Notes under the pieces: model-generated
What the model was told of the DNA's origin: nothing
The model's input: the letters and a program-made list of their open reading frames with translations, nothing else
Database searches by the model: none
Shown: positions 53,501 to 64,000 of the stretch, piece after piece
How the letters are laid out: each line of letters starts with the position of its first letter
Position numbering within the stretch: the stretch's first letter is position 1
Position numbers and translations under genes: made by a program
Source: Serinus canaria
Taxonomy: Eukaryota; Chordata; Aves; Passeriformes; Fringillidae
Direction: 5' to 3'
Length of the DNA: 64,000 nt
Assembly (NCBI RefSeq): GCF_022539315.1
Contig: NC_066321.1
Coordinates: forward strand, 6,383,824-6,447,823

Positions 53501-56500
53501 GTTCTGACACAGGATTATAAAAAGGGTTATGGAAAAAAAAAACCACCAAAACATTTCAAGTGGAGGGAAATATTTAAGAAAAATAATTTACCTGGCCTTG
53601 GTGTGATTTAATGCAGCTTTATTTCATGTCTTGAGCTTTCTAGAGGTGTATCCTTTGGGATAAACTGAGCATTCATATTAATGCCATGCAGGCTGGACAA
53701 AGCCTTCAGAACTGTCAGTTTCAAACCAACACGCTGCTTTTTCTGGCATGTTCAAACCTGAGTTTGCCCTTGGAATGCCAACAAAAATTTCTGCAGATTG
53801 CAAACTGATGTTGAATATAGACATGCAAATGAGCACTCAGAGCAGATGACTGTGATTATTTCTATTGCATTCATTTGCATAAAAATATTCATTTCCTATT
53901 AAAAAAAGAACAGAAATACTATTTTCAGGAAATCATTCTCACTGTTCATCTGAATAGTCCAAAGTACTCAGTTCCTGTGATCTGTACTCCTTCAAATGCA
54001 CATGGTACCTTTCAACAAATGTGATGGGGAGCAGGGAGGAATAGTAAAACACATCCCTGACCCAAGAGACTTCTGTGTCAGCTGCCTTTGGTTTTATCCA
54101 TTTCACTTCACTGCAAATCGAGTGCAGACTGTGCTGTCTTCCAGTGCACCTAAAACTGTCAGCTAAATCTGTGGCCATTTAACATGGATCTATATGTTTA
54201 GATTTAATATAATGTACCTTAAAGTCTATAAATAATTATAATTATAAATAATTTGTTAGAATTGTTTTCTTCAGGGATACAATAGCATTCTGTGATAATG
54301 GGCTGGTTTTCCTTTTGAAAAATTGCTTACATGAGCTCTGGTTCCATTGAGAATATAATTAATGGTGTCAGCACATGTTGGAGGGTTACATAAAAAGATT
54401 TTAAATCTCATCATTAGAGTGATGCTCTCATTCAGGGAGAGTGCACAGTGAGAGAGGAGCTCTGGCACATGAAGCCACTGCCCAGCCTTTGAATTCCTGT
54501 AGCAAACATGTGAGGTGCCACAAGGCAGAGTTAGTAACTGACAAGAGGATGTGGACAAAATTTACTGGTTCTAAATCATGGAGAATGGCTTGTGCCTTAA
54601 AGCAAAAGACCCCACTTTCTGAACTAAGAAATACTTAGAAATAATTCTGGATCTGAGAAAATTAATGGAAGTAATGTGCAAAAAATCATGTATTTTCTCA
54701 GGAGTCTGATACTGTGCTTCATAATAAGTTTAATATAGGAATGTATAAAATTATTAAAATTTTCTAATTTTTTCACTAATTCTACTTGGCTCTTAGAGAT
54801 TAGTTTTACCTGTATCTGTGGTACTGTGGTATAGCACACTATTAATGTTTTTTTTATGGAAATTACAGTTTCATTTGCCACCAGTGATTTGTCAGTGTGT
54901 AAGAACAATTCATCTTGCTCCTCTAAAGGATGATATTGTCAATGAAAGCAGAAACAACAAAAATATTTTAAATATTATGAACTCTATTCCTCAGCCTATA
55001 AAACCAGTTACCAAATTTTATCAGTATCAGTTAGACAACTTATTAAACAGGCACAGTGAAAAGTCTTCAGAATTGAGCATGGCCACAATTTCTGATAAGT
55101 TCACTCCAGTGCAGGACCTGTACTACTTCAGCATTAATAACTGTGATAAGTACTTCAACAAGAAGGAAGAAATCCAAAGCCATTTAAAATGGAGGGAAGC
55201 TGATGTAGCAATCCACACTAAGAAGAGCCAGGTGAAATTCCAGTGTTCAGTGGTTTGTGAGAACATCAATCTTCTGACCCAAGCCAGGTTCTGGGACCAG
55301 AGTCATCCCCACTTGAGCTCAAGCAATGCTCTGGTGAACCGTGGCATGTTTACAGCCCAGACAGCATTTACAGTGTCCAGCAACAGCAATGCCTCAAGAG
55401 GTGGCAATAAGCAAAACAGAGCAGAGAATTGCTGTGGCACTGGTCTGGAAGAAGAAAATGCTACAATGATGCTGGATTATAAACCACAGGAAGATGCTGA
55501 GAGTGCCAACCTCGTGTTTTACAATCAGGATTTAGATTCTTCCTGTAAAAATGAAGTGGTAGAGGCCTACCAAGCCTTGGAAGAGAATTCTGTAGTTGCA
55601 GTAATTCCCTTGAGAGTAGAAGCTCAAGATCCCTCTGGAAAACAGTCAGAAAATCAAGTCTGTCTTTCTGTATCTGAAATAGAAAAAGAAGCCATGTCAG
55701 AAGCAACTGCAGAGGACCCAAGTGAGCTTAAAGCTGTTGCTCATGCTATGCTCTCTGAACAAGAGCAAGCCAGGGAACCATCCATTGCTGAACAATCTGC
55801 CACAAAAAAGGGTGGTGTCTGTACCCTGCCTCCTCGTGTTCCTCAGAGCCTCAATGTTCTTGCTCACAAAGAAAATGACAACAATAAAGTGAAGATGAAT
55901 AGAAATAAATATTCATCGAAATCTAAAATTAATAATAAGATAAAAGTATCTGAAGACTTAATTGCTTCTGAAGAGGTTACCACAAAATCAAATGCCAAGA
56001 ATCAGATTTTTCCATCTTTGGAACTGACAAGAGTGAAATCTGAGACTTCCATGAAGTGTCAGAAAAAAACCACTCAAGGACACAAAGGCCATGTTGGTCA
56101 GAACACTCAGAAAATTAAAAAGCAAAGTTGCTCCTGTAGCTGCAAAAATTCAGCTGTCTTAAAAAAACATATTACTCCACTTTGTCTGCCACGTGCACCC
56201 TCTGCTTCAGATTTTGTAGATCTGAAATACACTGACATGTTCAAAATAATAAATTCAGATGACCAAGGCCCAGGTATTTACGAAATGTTTGGAACTCCTG
56301 TCTATTCCCGCATGAGAGACCTCGATCAGCACGAGGGCAGGTTTTGTAAAGGTGGTTGTTCTGTTCCACCAGGAAGATGCACCTGCAGATCGACCTCTAG
56401 TAAAGGGGAAGAAGGCAGCAGAGTCAGAAACACTCAAAAGAAAATACATTCCAAGCCAAAGAAGACCATACCTGGTGCTAAACAAAAGCAGAAAGGTTTG

Positions 56501-59500
56501 ATCACAAAGGACAGAAGGACCAAGTTGAGAGGCCGCAACACAGAGCAAGATAATGCAACGGCTTCTGACTTGGATTTTCAAACACACACCTCGAGTAGCA
56601 CAACATTGTTTCATGGAGACACAGATCATCAGCTCACATTTTTAGAAGAGCTTTCACAGTCAACTAAGCAAAATGAAATGTTTACGAATTCAAACCTCTC
56701 AACTATTAAAGAAGTTTCTTTGGAGCACTTGTTAGACAGCCAGGATAAGTCCAGCCATCAGAGAGCTGCTGCCTACAGCCAGGTTCTCCTTCAGCTCAGT
56801 GATCAAGGCTGCAGAGAATGTGTTGCTCCAAGTGGCAGTCTGGTAACAGCAGAGCAGAACATCTGTGTGCCCCAGTGCAGGGGGGATATGGATGGTGGCA
56901 AGGGCTGGGAATCACACCAGGACTCCAAGTCTGTCAATAATAGTGAGTTGCCCTTTTCAGATAGACTGGAATGTCAATCCCCTACAAAGATATTAGATCA
57001 CAGTTGTGCAAACACATCTCAAAACAGTGGTTTGGCAAATGAATTGACTCAGGCTTCAATGATTTGGACAAAAAATGCCAAAAGCCCCAGTTCCAAGACA
57101 AGTCAAAACATTTCTTCCTGGTCAGATACTGAGGACGTGACTGATGAGTTGCTTTGTTGTCTGGCCAAAGAATTGCTAATGCTTGAAGAAAAAGACACCA
57201 ACTCTTCAAGAACAAAAAATACATGTTCTAAAATACAAACCACACAGAGTGAAGAAGAGGAGAATATGATGCATGGAAATGGAGCAATAATAAATAATGC
57301 TCTAGAGAAGGTAAAAGTAATTTCTTCTTGTAACTTGCTAAATGATTTGAGTGATGCTTCACACAAGTTTGGATGAAAAAATGGGAAATATGTGCTTATT
57401 AAAGAGATTTATCAAGTCTTTTTTCCTTGGGCCCGCTGCCCACTGATTCTTCCAGTGCTCTGTTGAATATATATATCTGTGTTAGAGGCTGCATGTCAGG
57501 ACACAAGCCAGAAGGTACTAGGGCATGACAGGAATAGCTGCCAAAGCTTATATAAATTGACAAATTGTAGTGAATAAAGAGAATAGGCTGTTTGAAGAGC
57601 TTGTATAAAAAGATTTTGGGCAAGGCAAGAGCTGGAGATCTGGACAGGAATATGAAAAGACACTACAAATAGTCTTGCATATCCAGACCTTGAGTCTCTG
57701 AGTGCAACCAGATACTTTTAGAGATATGAGCCACAAGTATTGGTTTATCAGACAGACTTATCCAGTTTAATTAATGCTTAATCAAAACTTTAAGCTCAGA
57801 AGGCTCAGACTTTGGCCCCCAAGTCAGCTGTATGCCTTCACCTACTAAGGTGTTTCTCTACCAGTACTGCTTCTCCTTGGTCCTGTTAGTTTTTTGTCCA
57901 TACAAATTACAAATTTATAGAAATGTTTTTCACTACATATTGATACACTCCTTTGTGCTTGTGCAGACACAGGTGCCAATTATAGCTCTGTTCTCACTTC
58001 TCCCAGGGAGACCCATGGCTGCATGGGATAATTATTGCCATCTTTCTGAAGCAGTCTCTTCCTGGGAAGTCATGGCCTGTTATTTTCACCAGACTTGTAT
58101 TGCATGTGTTACTTAGGGCATGATGATAGCCATATTCACCCTTCAGCTTAGCAAACTGTACCTATGAGACCAAAAAGAGAATGTATCCTGCTCTTTTAAG
58201 TGCTCTTCTGTTTTGGTGTCAATGGAAGAAGATGTCATGCTGTAACCTTCAGGTTATGCATTGTTGTGATTTATACTTGAAAATATTTATTCAGCTTTAC
58301 CTAGTATAGCAATTCTATCAATGACCTGGGCAATTTATATATATGAAAATCTATAAAGTAAACTCAGGCCAGGAAAAATTACTCCTTATGAAAAGAGGGG
58401 GAACCAAATGAAGCCTGTCTTTTCCTCTTTGCTTTCTCCCCACACTGACCATCATCTTTCAAGCAGAGTTACAGTAAAGCCTTTTCGGCTTCAAATGAAG
58501 AAAAGGGCCTTCTAAACTTTAATGAATCTACTAAATTACCAAGAAGCAGTTTAGCTACCAAAGATCCTATCATGTGGACAAGAGGAGAAGTCCTTGGAAA
58601 GGGAGCCTATGGCACGGTAAGTTAATGTCTGGATATGCTGAGATTGAGCTACACCTTAGCTCAAAAATAGCTGTTGTCGTATTCAACAAATGGGTTAAAT
58701 ATTTTGGATTATACAGTGAGATATGAAACATGACAAGCACAAAGATTTTATTTAAAATAAGTAAATACACAAGTTTTGTCTCATGTCTTGTTTTGATAAG
58801 TGCTGGTTTCACTGTAGGTGTACTGTGGTCTGACAAGCCAGGGACAGTTAATAGCTGTAAAACAGGTGGTTTTGGATACATCAGATCAACTCACTACAGA
58901 AAAGGAGTATCAGAAGTTCCACGAGGAAGTTGATCTTTTGAAGACATTGAAGCATGTAAATATTGTAACTTATTTAGGAACTTGCCTGGAAGAAAACATT
59001 TTAAGCATATTCATGGAGTTTGTTCCTGGTGGCTCCATTTCCAGTATTCTGAATCGCTTTGGCCCCTTGCCAGAAGTTGTGCTCTGTAAATACACCAAGC
59101 AAATTCTACAAGGGGTTGCATATTTGCACGACAACTGTGTGGTGCACAGAGACATCAAAGGCAACAACGTGATGCTCATGCCCACCGGGGTGATCAAGCT
59201 GATTGACTTTGGCTGTGCCAGGCGCCTGGCCTGGGCCAGCCTGAGCGGCACCCGCGGCGAGCTGCTGCGCTCTGTGCACGGCACTCCCTACTGGATGGCT
59301 CCAGAGGTGATCAATGACTCTGGCTATGGCAGGAAATCAGACATCTGGAGCGTGGGCTGCACCGTGTTCGAGATGGCAACAGGCAAACCCCCTCTGGCTT
59401 CCATGGACAGGGTGGCAGCCATGTTCTACATTGGGGCCCACCGGGGGCTGATGCCGGCCCTGCCCGATCGCTTCTCCATCGCTGCCGCGGAGTTTGTGCA

Positions 59501-60554
59501 CGCCTGCTTAACCAGGTATGGAGAACTGGAGAAGGGCAGGGAAGGTGCAGGGAGTTTGTGTTCTGGAGATGGCTCATGGGAGCTTAGGTTGTGGTACATA
59601 TGACGTTATTGTAAATGCATTGGCTTTTCAGCTTTTCAGGAAAGCCTTTTATCTATATCTATATCTGAAGTATATATAAAAGACCTTTACTCTTTATAAT
59701 GGTATAAAAAAGCCTTCACAGATTCTCCTTTGTAGGCCTTATGCTCATCATTTACTTTCCCTGTAATTTTCATGCAGAAACATGGCACTGTTGAGTTTTG
59801 GACAAAATGTTTGAAAAATTTCTTTGCTGTGCTTTGCTGTTCCAGTATTGTTTGAGTTTGGTCTATATCAGACAAGTTGTTTTAAGGACAGTATTCTAAA
59901 TGGAAGAGCTTTCACTTAATTCTTGTCTTCTGCAGTGGAAAAATCTATTATCAGTGCCAGTCCAGGAAACACATACTTATTTGAAACACAAAGTTCCCTC
60001 TGTAAAACCCCAAACCACTAGCATTCACACATTATAAGAATTATTTTTGTGGTGTTTGTTTTGTTTTTAACAAAGCCATGGGCTTCTTAAAATGTATTAT
60101 ATTGATTGGAAATCACAGGACAACCTGACTGACAGAGGCTCAAACAGATAATTATCACCTTTCTTAAATACATTGTTGGTGCACCTGAAATGGCCAAATC
60201 AGCAGAATTATTCACAGATTTGCAAGGAATTCAGGGGAATAAGTTATGATTTCTTTAATAATAAAATATTTCCTTTTTATAATTCATAAATTCCAACAGT
60301 TTTTTCCCTTCAAGCCTCCCTTCCTTTCTATCAGCTTAACAAAAAAACCCCGAAAATGAGCAGTGCATGGAGAAATAATAATAATAATAATAAAGGCTAA
60401 TTTTGCAATTAGGTTTTTGAATTAAATTTTTACATCACAGGCATACATATTCATTTTATATACTGATTTATGGAACCTTCAATGCAGAGATCAACACGAA
60501 CGGCCTTCTGCTCTGCAGTTGCTGGACCATCCCTTTGTGAAAGGAGGACAGTGA
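50496..60554 (+). CDS. MAP3K19: MAP3K19 (YSK4), STE-family MAP kinase kinase kinase (8 coding exons)
   Basis: A serine/threonine kinase of the STE11/MAP3K group, known to feed MKK-ERK/JNK signalling. Joining 50496-50535, 51033-51117, 51902-52107, 52732-52775, 54869-57310, 58467-58616, 58818-59515 and 60488-60554 gives 1,243 residues in one frame (human about 1,328). Residues 1-939 are poorly conserved and Ser/Lys-rich with a few conserved islands. The kinase domain is at about 975-1240: GKGAYGT loop, Lys of IAVK (1004), HRDIKGNN (Asp 1101), DFG (Asp 1119), APE, and GTPYWMAPEV in the activation segment. All key residues are intact, so an active kinase is expected. The kinase is unmistakable. 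The first four exons are supported by splice signals, phase and weak similarity to the human N terminus, so the true start is less certain. Confidence 0.93.
51033..51117 (+). CDS. MAP3K19: MAP3K19 coding exon 2
   Basis: Reads GSVVAFQNADNVMEEMHQSD and DKALGKA between acceptor tgcag and donor gtaaga. It keeps phase with both neighbours (1 in, 2 out). I see no clear similarity to the human protein, so support is structural. Confidence 0.65.
51902..52107 (+). CDS. MAP3K19: MAP3K19 coding exon 3
   Basis: Frame-consistent exon (acceptor tttag, donor gtactt). GFDFSFLLQTSCPESNIS resembles human VNLGFLLPRSCLELNIS, which confirms the gene and frame. Confidence 0.78.
52732..52775 (+). CDS. MAP3K19: MAP3K19 coding exon 4 (44 nt)
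   Basis: Small exon reading LTVAMLKTRNKKSE, comparable to human HFLKEQQRKSEE. It converts phase 1 to phase 0 as the large next exon requires. Acceptor ttaag, donor gtaaga. Confidence 0.72.
52776..54868 (+). other. MAP3K19 intron before the large exon
   Basis: About 2.1 kb of AT-rich sequence. ORFs of 79-95 codons on the minus strand show no recognisable domain. No exon or repeat is supported. Confidence 0.6.
54869..57310 (+). CDS. MAP3K19: MAP3K19 large central exon
   Basis: 814 codons from FHLPPVICQ (acceptor ttacag) to NALEK (donor gtaaaa). Ser/Lys/Gln-rich, probably largely disordered and fast-evolving. Conserved islands: a Cys block KKQSCSCSCKN, then DLKYTDMFKIIN and GPGIYEMFGTPVY (56219-56317), and VTDELLCCLAKELLMLEEKD (57134-57208). 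The open frame runs on to 57376 if the following intron is retained. Confidence 0.93.
58467..58616 (+). CDS. MAP3K19: MAP3K19 coding exon 6, start of kinase domain
   Basis: Fifty codons ending IMWTRGEVLGKGAYGT at donor gtaagt, so the glycine loop is split from its Val by an intron. The acceptor is a tandem aagcag, allowing one extra Gln codon. Confidence 0.92.
58818..59515 (+). CDS. MAP3K19: MAP3K19 coding exon 7, main kinase exon
   Basis: Covers VYCGLTSQGQLIAVKQ through HRDIKGNNVM, IDFGCARR, GTPYWMAPEVIN and SDIWSVGCTVFEMATGK to CLT. Nearly identical to human. The 3' half is GC-rich. Acceptor tgtag, donor gtatgg after two bases of Arg. Confidence 0.98.
60374..60393. repeat. (AAT)n microsatellite
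   Basis: Nearly seven AAT units in the last MAP3K19 intron, about 95 bases before the final exon. Confidence 0.9.
60488..60554 (+). CDS. MAP3K19: MAP3K19 last coding exon
   Basis: Completes the Arg, then DQHERPSALQLLDHPFVKGG and a TGA. RPSALQLL is the conserved subdomain XI. The last residues differ from the human SFLERSH end. Acceptor tgcag. Confidence 0.95.
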
Positions 60555-60791
60555 ATTTTTCCAAACTCTTGCCAAATGAGCACATATTTTCCATGGAAAA
60601 GATTTTCACATGTGGAAGAAAGACCAGAAGGAACTGGACTTTAATGTGGCAGCAGAAATACTGGAGAGCAGTCGTGTTCAAGGAGTCTGTTATTAGGCAG
60701 CAGTGATTAAAGATTACCTGTTCTGCAATGCCTGTCCTTCACTGTGAACACAAGGCCACGTTGTGTTGTATTTGGAGAGATTTAAAGGGAA

Positions 60792-60797
60792 AATAAA
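60792..60797 (+). other. MAP3K19: Candidate poly(A) signal of MAP3K19
   Basis: AATAAA about 240 bases past the stop, the first canonical signal in the 3' flank. Confidence 0.5.
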
Positions 60798-61163
60798 GTC
60801 ACCATCACTGGCATGCAACAGGCCAGGTAAGCTGGAATGTCTGTAAAATCCTAACAAGCTATGGGCAGAGAGCTCTGCAACTTGGAGATGAGTAATGAGT
60901 GTGAGGATCCCACAGGAACCTCAGACCATTTACTGGCATAAAATGTACTGAGGCTTTTATTCAGTTAGGTGGGCACTTTTGTTTTACTGGATGGGCACTT
61001 CAATTTTTAGCTGGTGAATAAGTTTTTTACATACATAGATTGCTGTGTTCCTGAGGCCCTGTATCTCCACAGGATACTGTGGTGCTAATTGCAAGAGATA
61101 ATGATCTAAGCCATGGGACTGCCTGTTTTAAATGAAATAGTGCATTTTATGGGCACTTTCAGG

Positions 61164-61447
61164 TCCCAGAAGGTTGAGGTTGGAAGGGGCTCTGGAGATG
61201 TTCTGGTCCAGCCCCACTGCTTCGAGCAGGGTTGACTGCAACAGGTTGCTCAGGCCCTTTTGCCCCATTGACTTGTGTCTGACAATGGATGGAGACTCCC
61301 CAGCCACTCCAGGCAACATGCTTCAGTCTTTAACCCCCTCATGGTAAAAGTGATTTTATGTTTGAAGACTGTCTTATAGGTCAAGTTGTCCTGTTGTCCC
61401 TTGTCCTGTCACTACTAGAGTCTGGCTCTGTCTTCCTTACCATCCCC
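61164..61447 (-). mobile_element. CR1 LINE copy, 3' part
   Basis: Reverse-complement CR1: GAGGTTGGAAGGGGCTCTGG, then TCCAGCCCCACTGC, TTGCTCAGGCC, and further in TTGTCCTGTCACTAC and GTCTGGCTCTGTC. About 280 bases, 5'-truncated and diverged, 3' of MAP3K19. Confidence 0.88.
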
Positions 61448-61490
61448 ATGGGGTGCTGATACTCAATGAAAACCAGAAGTGTTTCTCTGA

Positions 61491-61555
61491 CCACTGGAGT
61501 GAGCACTCTGTTCTGTGACTGGGTGACAGAACAGAACCCCTCTGCACTCCAGTGG
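61491..61555. repeat. 65-bp imperfect palindrome
   Basis: Outer arms CCACTGGAGTG and CACTCCAGTGG, inner arms CTGTTCTGT and ACAGAACAG, with a 9-base loop and a 6/10-base internal loop. It starts about 45 bases past the CR1 copy. Confidence 0.88.
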
Positions 61556-62007
61556 TCTTTACATTTAGTAGAACTAGCTACTACTAACTGCACAAAATTA
61601 AATAAAATCCAAAAAGCATTGTTAAGTATTAATAAAGCAAAAAAAAAAAAAAAACCCAAAACCCAGGTATTAGTATTTAGAATGTCCTTTTGTTGATAAG
61701 GCTTCTTCCTATCAAAATGGGGTACATCTTTAGCCTTTTTGAGCACCCAGGCTCCAGGAAGAGAGGCAGTAGAACAGCCCTACAGCTGTTCAGAGCAGAG
61801 CTCTCAAGAATCCAAGAGACTGACCTCAGTATTAGCTTTGATGTAATGTGAACATTATAAAATCAACTTTCCTCAGAGTGCTAAACATCTTAGTTACTTA
61901 AATAGTTTTCAAATTTTATTTTATCCCAGTAGTCAGTCTCCTGACTTCAGAGAGTTAAGTCTAAACTTTATAAAAGCAAAGAGAAATCAGTACTTCTAGC
62001 AAAATTC

Positions 62008-62013
62008 TTTATT
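62008..62013 (-). other. Possible minus-strand poly(A) signal
   Basis: TTTATT reads AATAAA on the minus strand. By human gene order the next gene (CCNT2) should converge on MAP3K19, so this might end its 3' UTR. No coding sequence of that gene is seen here. Confidence 0.2.
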
Positions 62014-62171
62014 AATAGTTTCTGTAGGTATAATGTCACATAACAATGACAGAACATTATGCCAGTATAAGAGAAATCCTAACATCACAGTAACCTTCAA
62101 AGTTCAAGCAGTTAACAGTCCTTTTTTGAGGAATATTGATTGGTGCTCATGCCAGACATCCATGGCAACAT

Positions 62172-62203
62172 CATGTTAAAGTATCTTCATGTTAAAGTAC
62201 CTT
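62172..62203. repeat. Two-copy 16-bp tandem duplication
   Basis: CATGTTAAAGTATCTT followed directly by CATGTTAAAGTACCTT. Confidence 0.85.
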
Positions 62204-63453
62204 GCAGAATAAAGGCAGGAGCCTGGGCATGTGAGCTCTAGTGGGATGTACATAATTCCATGATGTGTACTAATTCTTCTCAGATTAAGGTAGAGTCTTC
62301 AACAAAGCTGCAAAGTAAATATGAGGGTTTATTTAGCATGAAATGAAACTGAGATGAGAGTCATAAGCAAGGAAAGAATGGGAATGCTCTAGAATATATA
62401 ATTAATTAAAAAAAGTCAGCATTACAAACCCCCCTTCTTATGCACAGCTTACAAGCAAAACTAACATGTCTTGTTAGAGTTCTCCAATATTAAGGTTACC
62501 AGTTATTTGCAATTTATCATTTTAAATCCAGTTAATTACACTGAAAATAGTCATTAGAGGTCTGTAAAACTTGAACCTGAGTTTTTAATCAAAATTAAAA
62601 CACATTTTTCTTTTGATTAACCAGACTTCGAAAATGAGGTGTCAGTTTAAGGCCAGCACTTGCAACAAAGGTATTTCAGTTTAATCAGAGCTGTGCTTGC
62701 AGCAGAGCTCAGGGCCCAGCACAGCTAAACCAAGCCCTGTGTTAGTCTGGGGAGCCTTGGGTCACTTGGCTGAGCTGGTCTGGTGGAGCAGCCTAGAAAC
62801 AAGTCTAATTTTGCATATTTCTTACTTGATGAGATCAGAGATTTCCACACCAAAATCCAGATGCCTTATCACAGGTATCCAATGTAACAAGGGGAAAGGG
62901 TGTGAAATCCTGAAAACCGTTTTTTTTTTTTTCATGAGACTGAGCTACTCAGAGAGCAGGGTCACACTTTGCTTCATTATTTATAGTGTTGGAGCAGGGC
63001 AAGCTTTGCTGGTTTAAAGGCTGCACCTTCCTTTCTGAAACCTGTAAGGACCCATTACAGTGCATGCAGCCTGGCAAGGCCTTGCTGTGACTGCAGGTTT
63101 CCTCAAGATTTGGAGCTTAAATCCCAGCAGCTGAAGGCACAGCCCTGTCCCGGTATGGTTGTAGGGGTGGCCAGGATTTCTCACACCGTAACGGGAGCCG
63201 TGGCTCACGCCTCAGAAGGGCGGGGCCACAGGCAGGCAGACCCAGCTATGTTACACTGCACTTGGAACTACCACCAGCGGCAGGATGTAAAAATTTGCAT
63301 CTAAAAATGCACACATCTGCCTCTGTTTCCAAGGAAGCAGAGCCTGGTCCCCGAAAACACAAGAGTCTCTTGAGATTATTTGGGTTCAAATTTAGTGCTG
63401 TTCCACAAAGCTCAACAGGAACCGATGCAATTTCTACACCACTGCTATCAAAG

Positions 63454-63485
63454 CTCTGGTTCTTGCACACAGCAAAGAACCAGAG
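63454..63485. repeat. Short inverted repeat, 11-bp arms
   Basis: CTCTGGTTCTT at 63454-63464 and its exact reverse complement at 63475-63485, 10-base spacer. Confidence 0.88.
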
Positions 63486-64000
63486 TTCTCCCATGGAAGG
63501 GCCCCCGGGACACACTCCAGTGCCTTCCCTCCATATACCCCTTACCCCAGGGACCTGCACCACGGGACAGCTAAGAAATTTTAGAGGTTTGTCAAAAAAC
63601 ACAATGTCTGAACATGGCAACACCAATGTTGCTGTTCCAAGTGCAGGAATATAGGGGAGTCAAACCCAAGCACTGAGTTTCAAGGTTATCAATTTAGCTT
63701 GGATTTGTTATATCCACTACAGAAGCCAGAGAAACAGTCACTCCCAGTAGCAATGGGAGAGAAGATTCCTGGCACTAATTATCTCTTGAAGGTGTAAGGA
63801 GTTAAGCCTTTCAGAGAAAGGAGGAATTAACTAGCTAGTTCAGTCTGACTTAACTCCCAAGGCTCAATACATACATTTTTAGAACTGATTATGTTTATGT
63901 GCATTTACATCAACTTAAAGAAAGCAAACAAAGTCTTTGTCCAGACACTTTCCCTGCAAAACAAGGATTGGGAAGCCTTCCCTGTAAGGTCTAAGAAAGA

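Larger units (their letters stand above)
60798..64000. other. Region 3' of MAP3K19 without a supported gene
   Basis: Holds the CR1 copy, two hairpins and a small duplication. The ORFs at 63246-63654 on both strands show no domain or codon-like pattern. Could be intergenic or the 3' UTR of a minus-strand neighbour beyond the edge. Confidence 0.5.

Noticed and set aside
63246..63654. Overlapping ORFs of 126-130 codons on both strands
   Set aside because: No domain, no splice context and both strands equally open, so coding is not supported.
1..64000. CRISPR arrays, operons, tRNA or rRNA genes, intact retroviral elements
   Set aside because: None seen; the window is intron-rich vertebrate sequence with three known protein-coding genes.

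Overview
This is a vertebrate nuclear genome window, most likely from a bird. The genes are split into GT-AG exons, introns are much shorter than I recall for the mammalian orthologues, and the recognisable dispersed repeats are CR1 LINE 3' ends, the typical avian/reptilian repeat. I cannot name the species. From memory, the three genes lie in the same order and relative orientation as in human 2q21 (ZRANB3, RAB3GAP1, MAP3K19).

Layout. (1) 1-26243, plus strand: ZRANB3, a SNF2-family annealing helicase/HNH nuclease of replication-fork repair. Its 5' end lies outside the window. Nineteen coding exons join in one open frame of 1,043 residues, running from the Walker A region to the stop codon, with the PCNA-binding PIP box and APIM, the NZF zinc finger and the HNH domain intact. 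(2) 28647-48498, minus strand: RAB3GAP1, complete, 24 coding exons, 979 residues, the catalytic subunit of the Rab3 GAP / Rab18 GEF complex. (3) 50496-60554, plus strand: MAP3K19 (YSK4), eight coding exons, 1,243 residues. It has a long fast-evolving N-terminal region, mostly in one 2.4 kb exon, and a C-terminal STE-type kinase domain.

ZRANB3 and RAB3GAP1 converge tail to tail (stops at 26243 and 28647). RAB3GAP1 and MAP3K19 diverge head to head from a CpG-rich region at about 48.1-49.0 kb. That region has a perfect YY1 motif over the RAB3GAP1 start codon and an RFX X-box-like site on the MAP3K19 side. The last 3.2 kb (60.8-64 kb) has no gene I can support, only a CR1 copy, hairpins and short repeats.

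Exon boundaries were drawn by eye from splice consensus, phase continuity and remembered human protein sequences, without alignment software. The three genes have unrelated jobs and do not form a pathway. I found no previously undescribed system. The items most worth a second look are a 19-nt microexon inside the ZRANB3 Walker A region, the shared RAB3GAP1/MAP3K19 promoter region, an uncharacterised conserved block in MAP3K19, and a CR1 end abutting a ZRANB3 splice acceptor.
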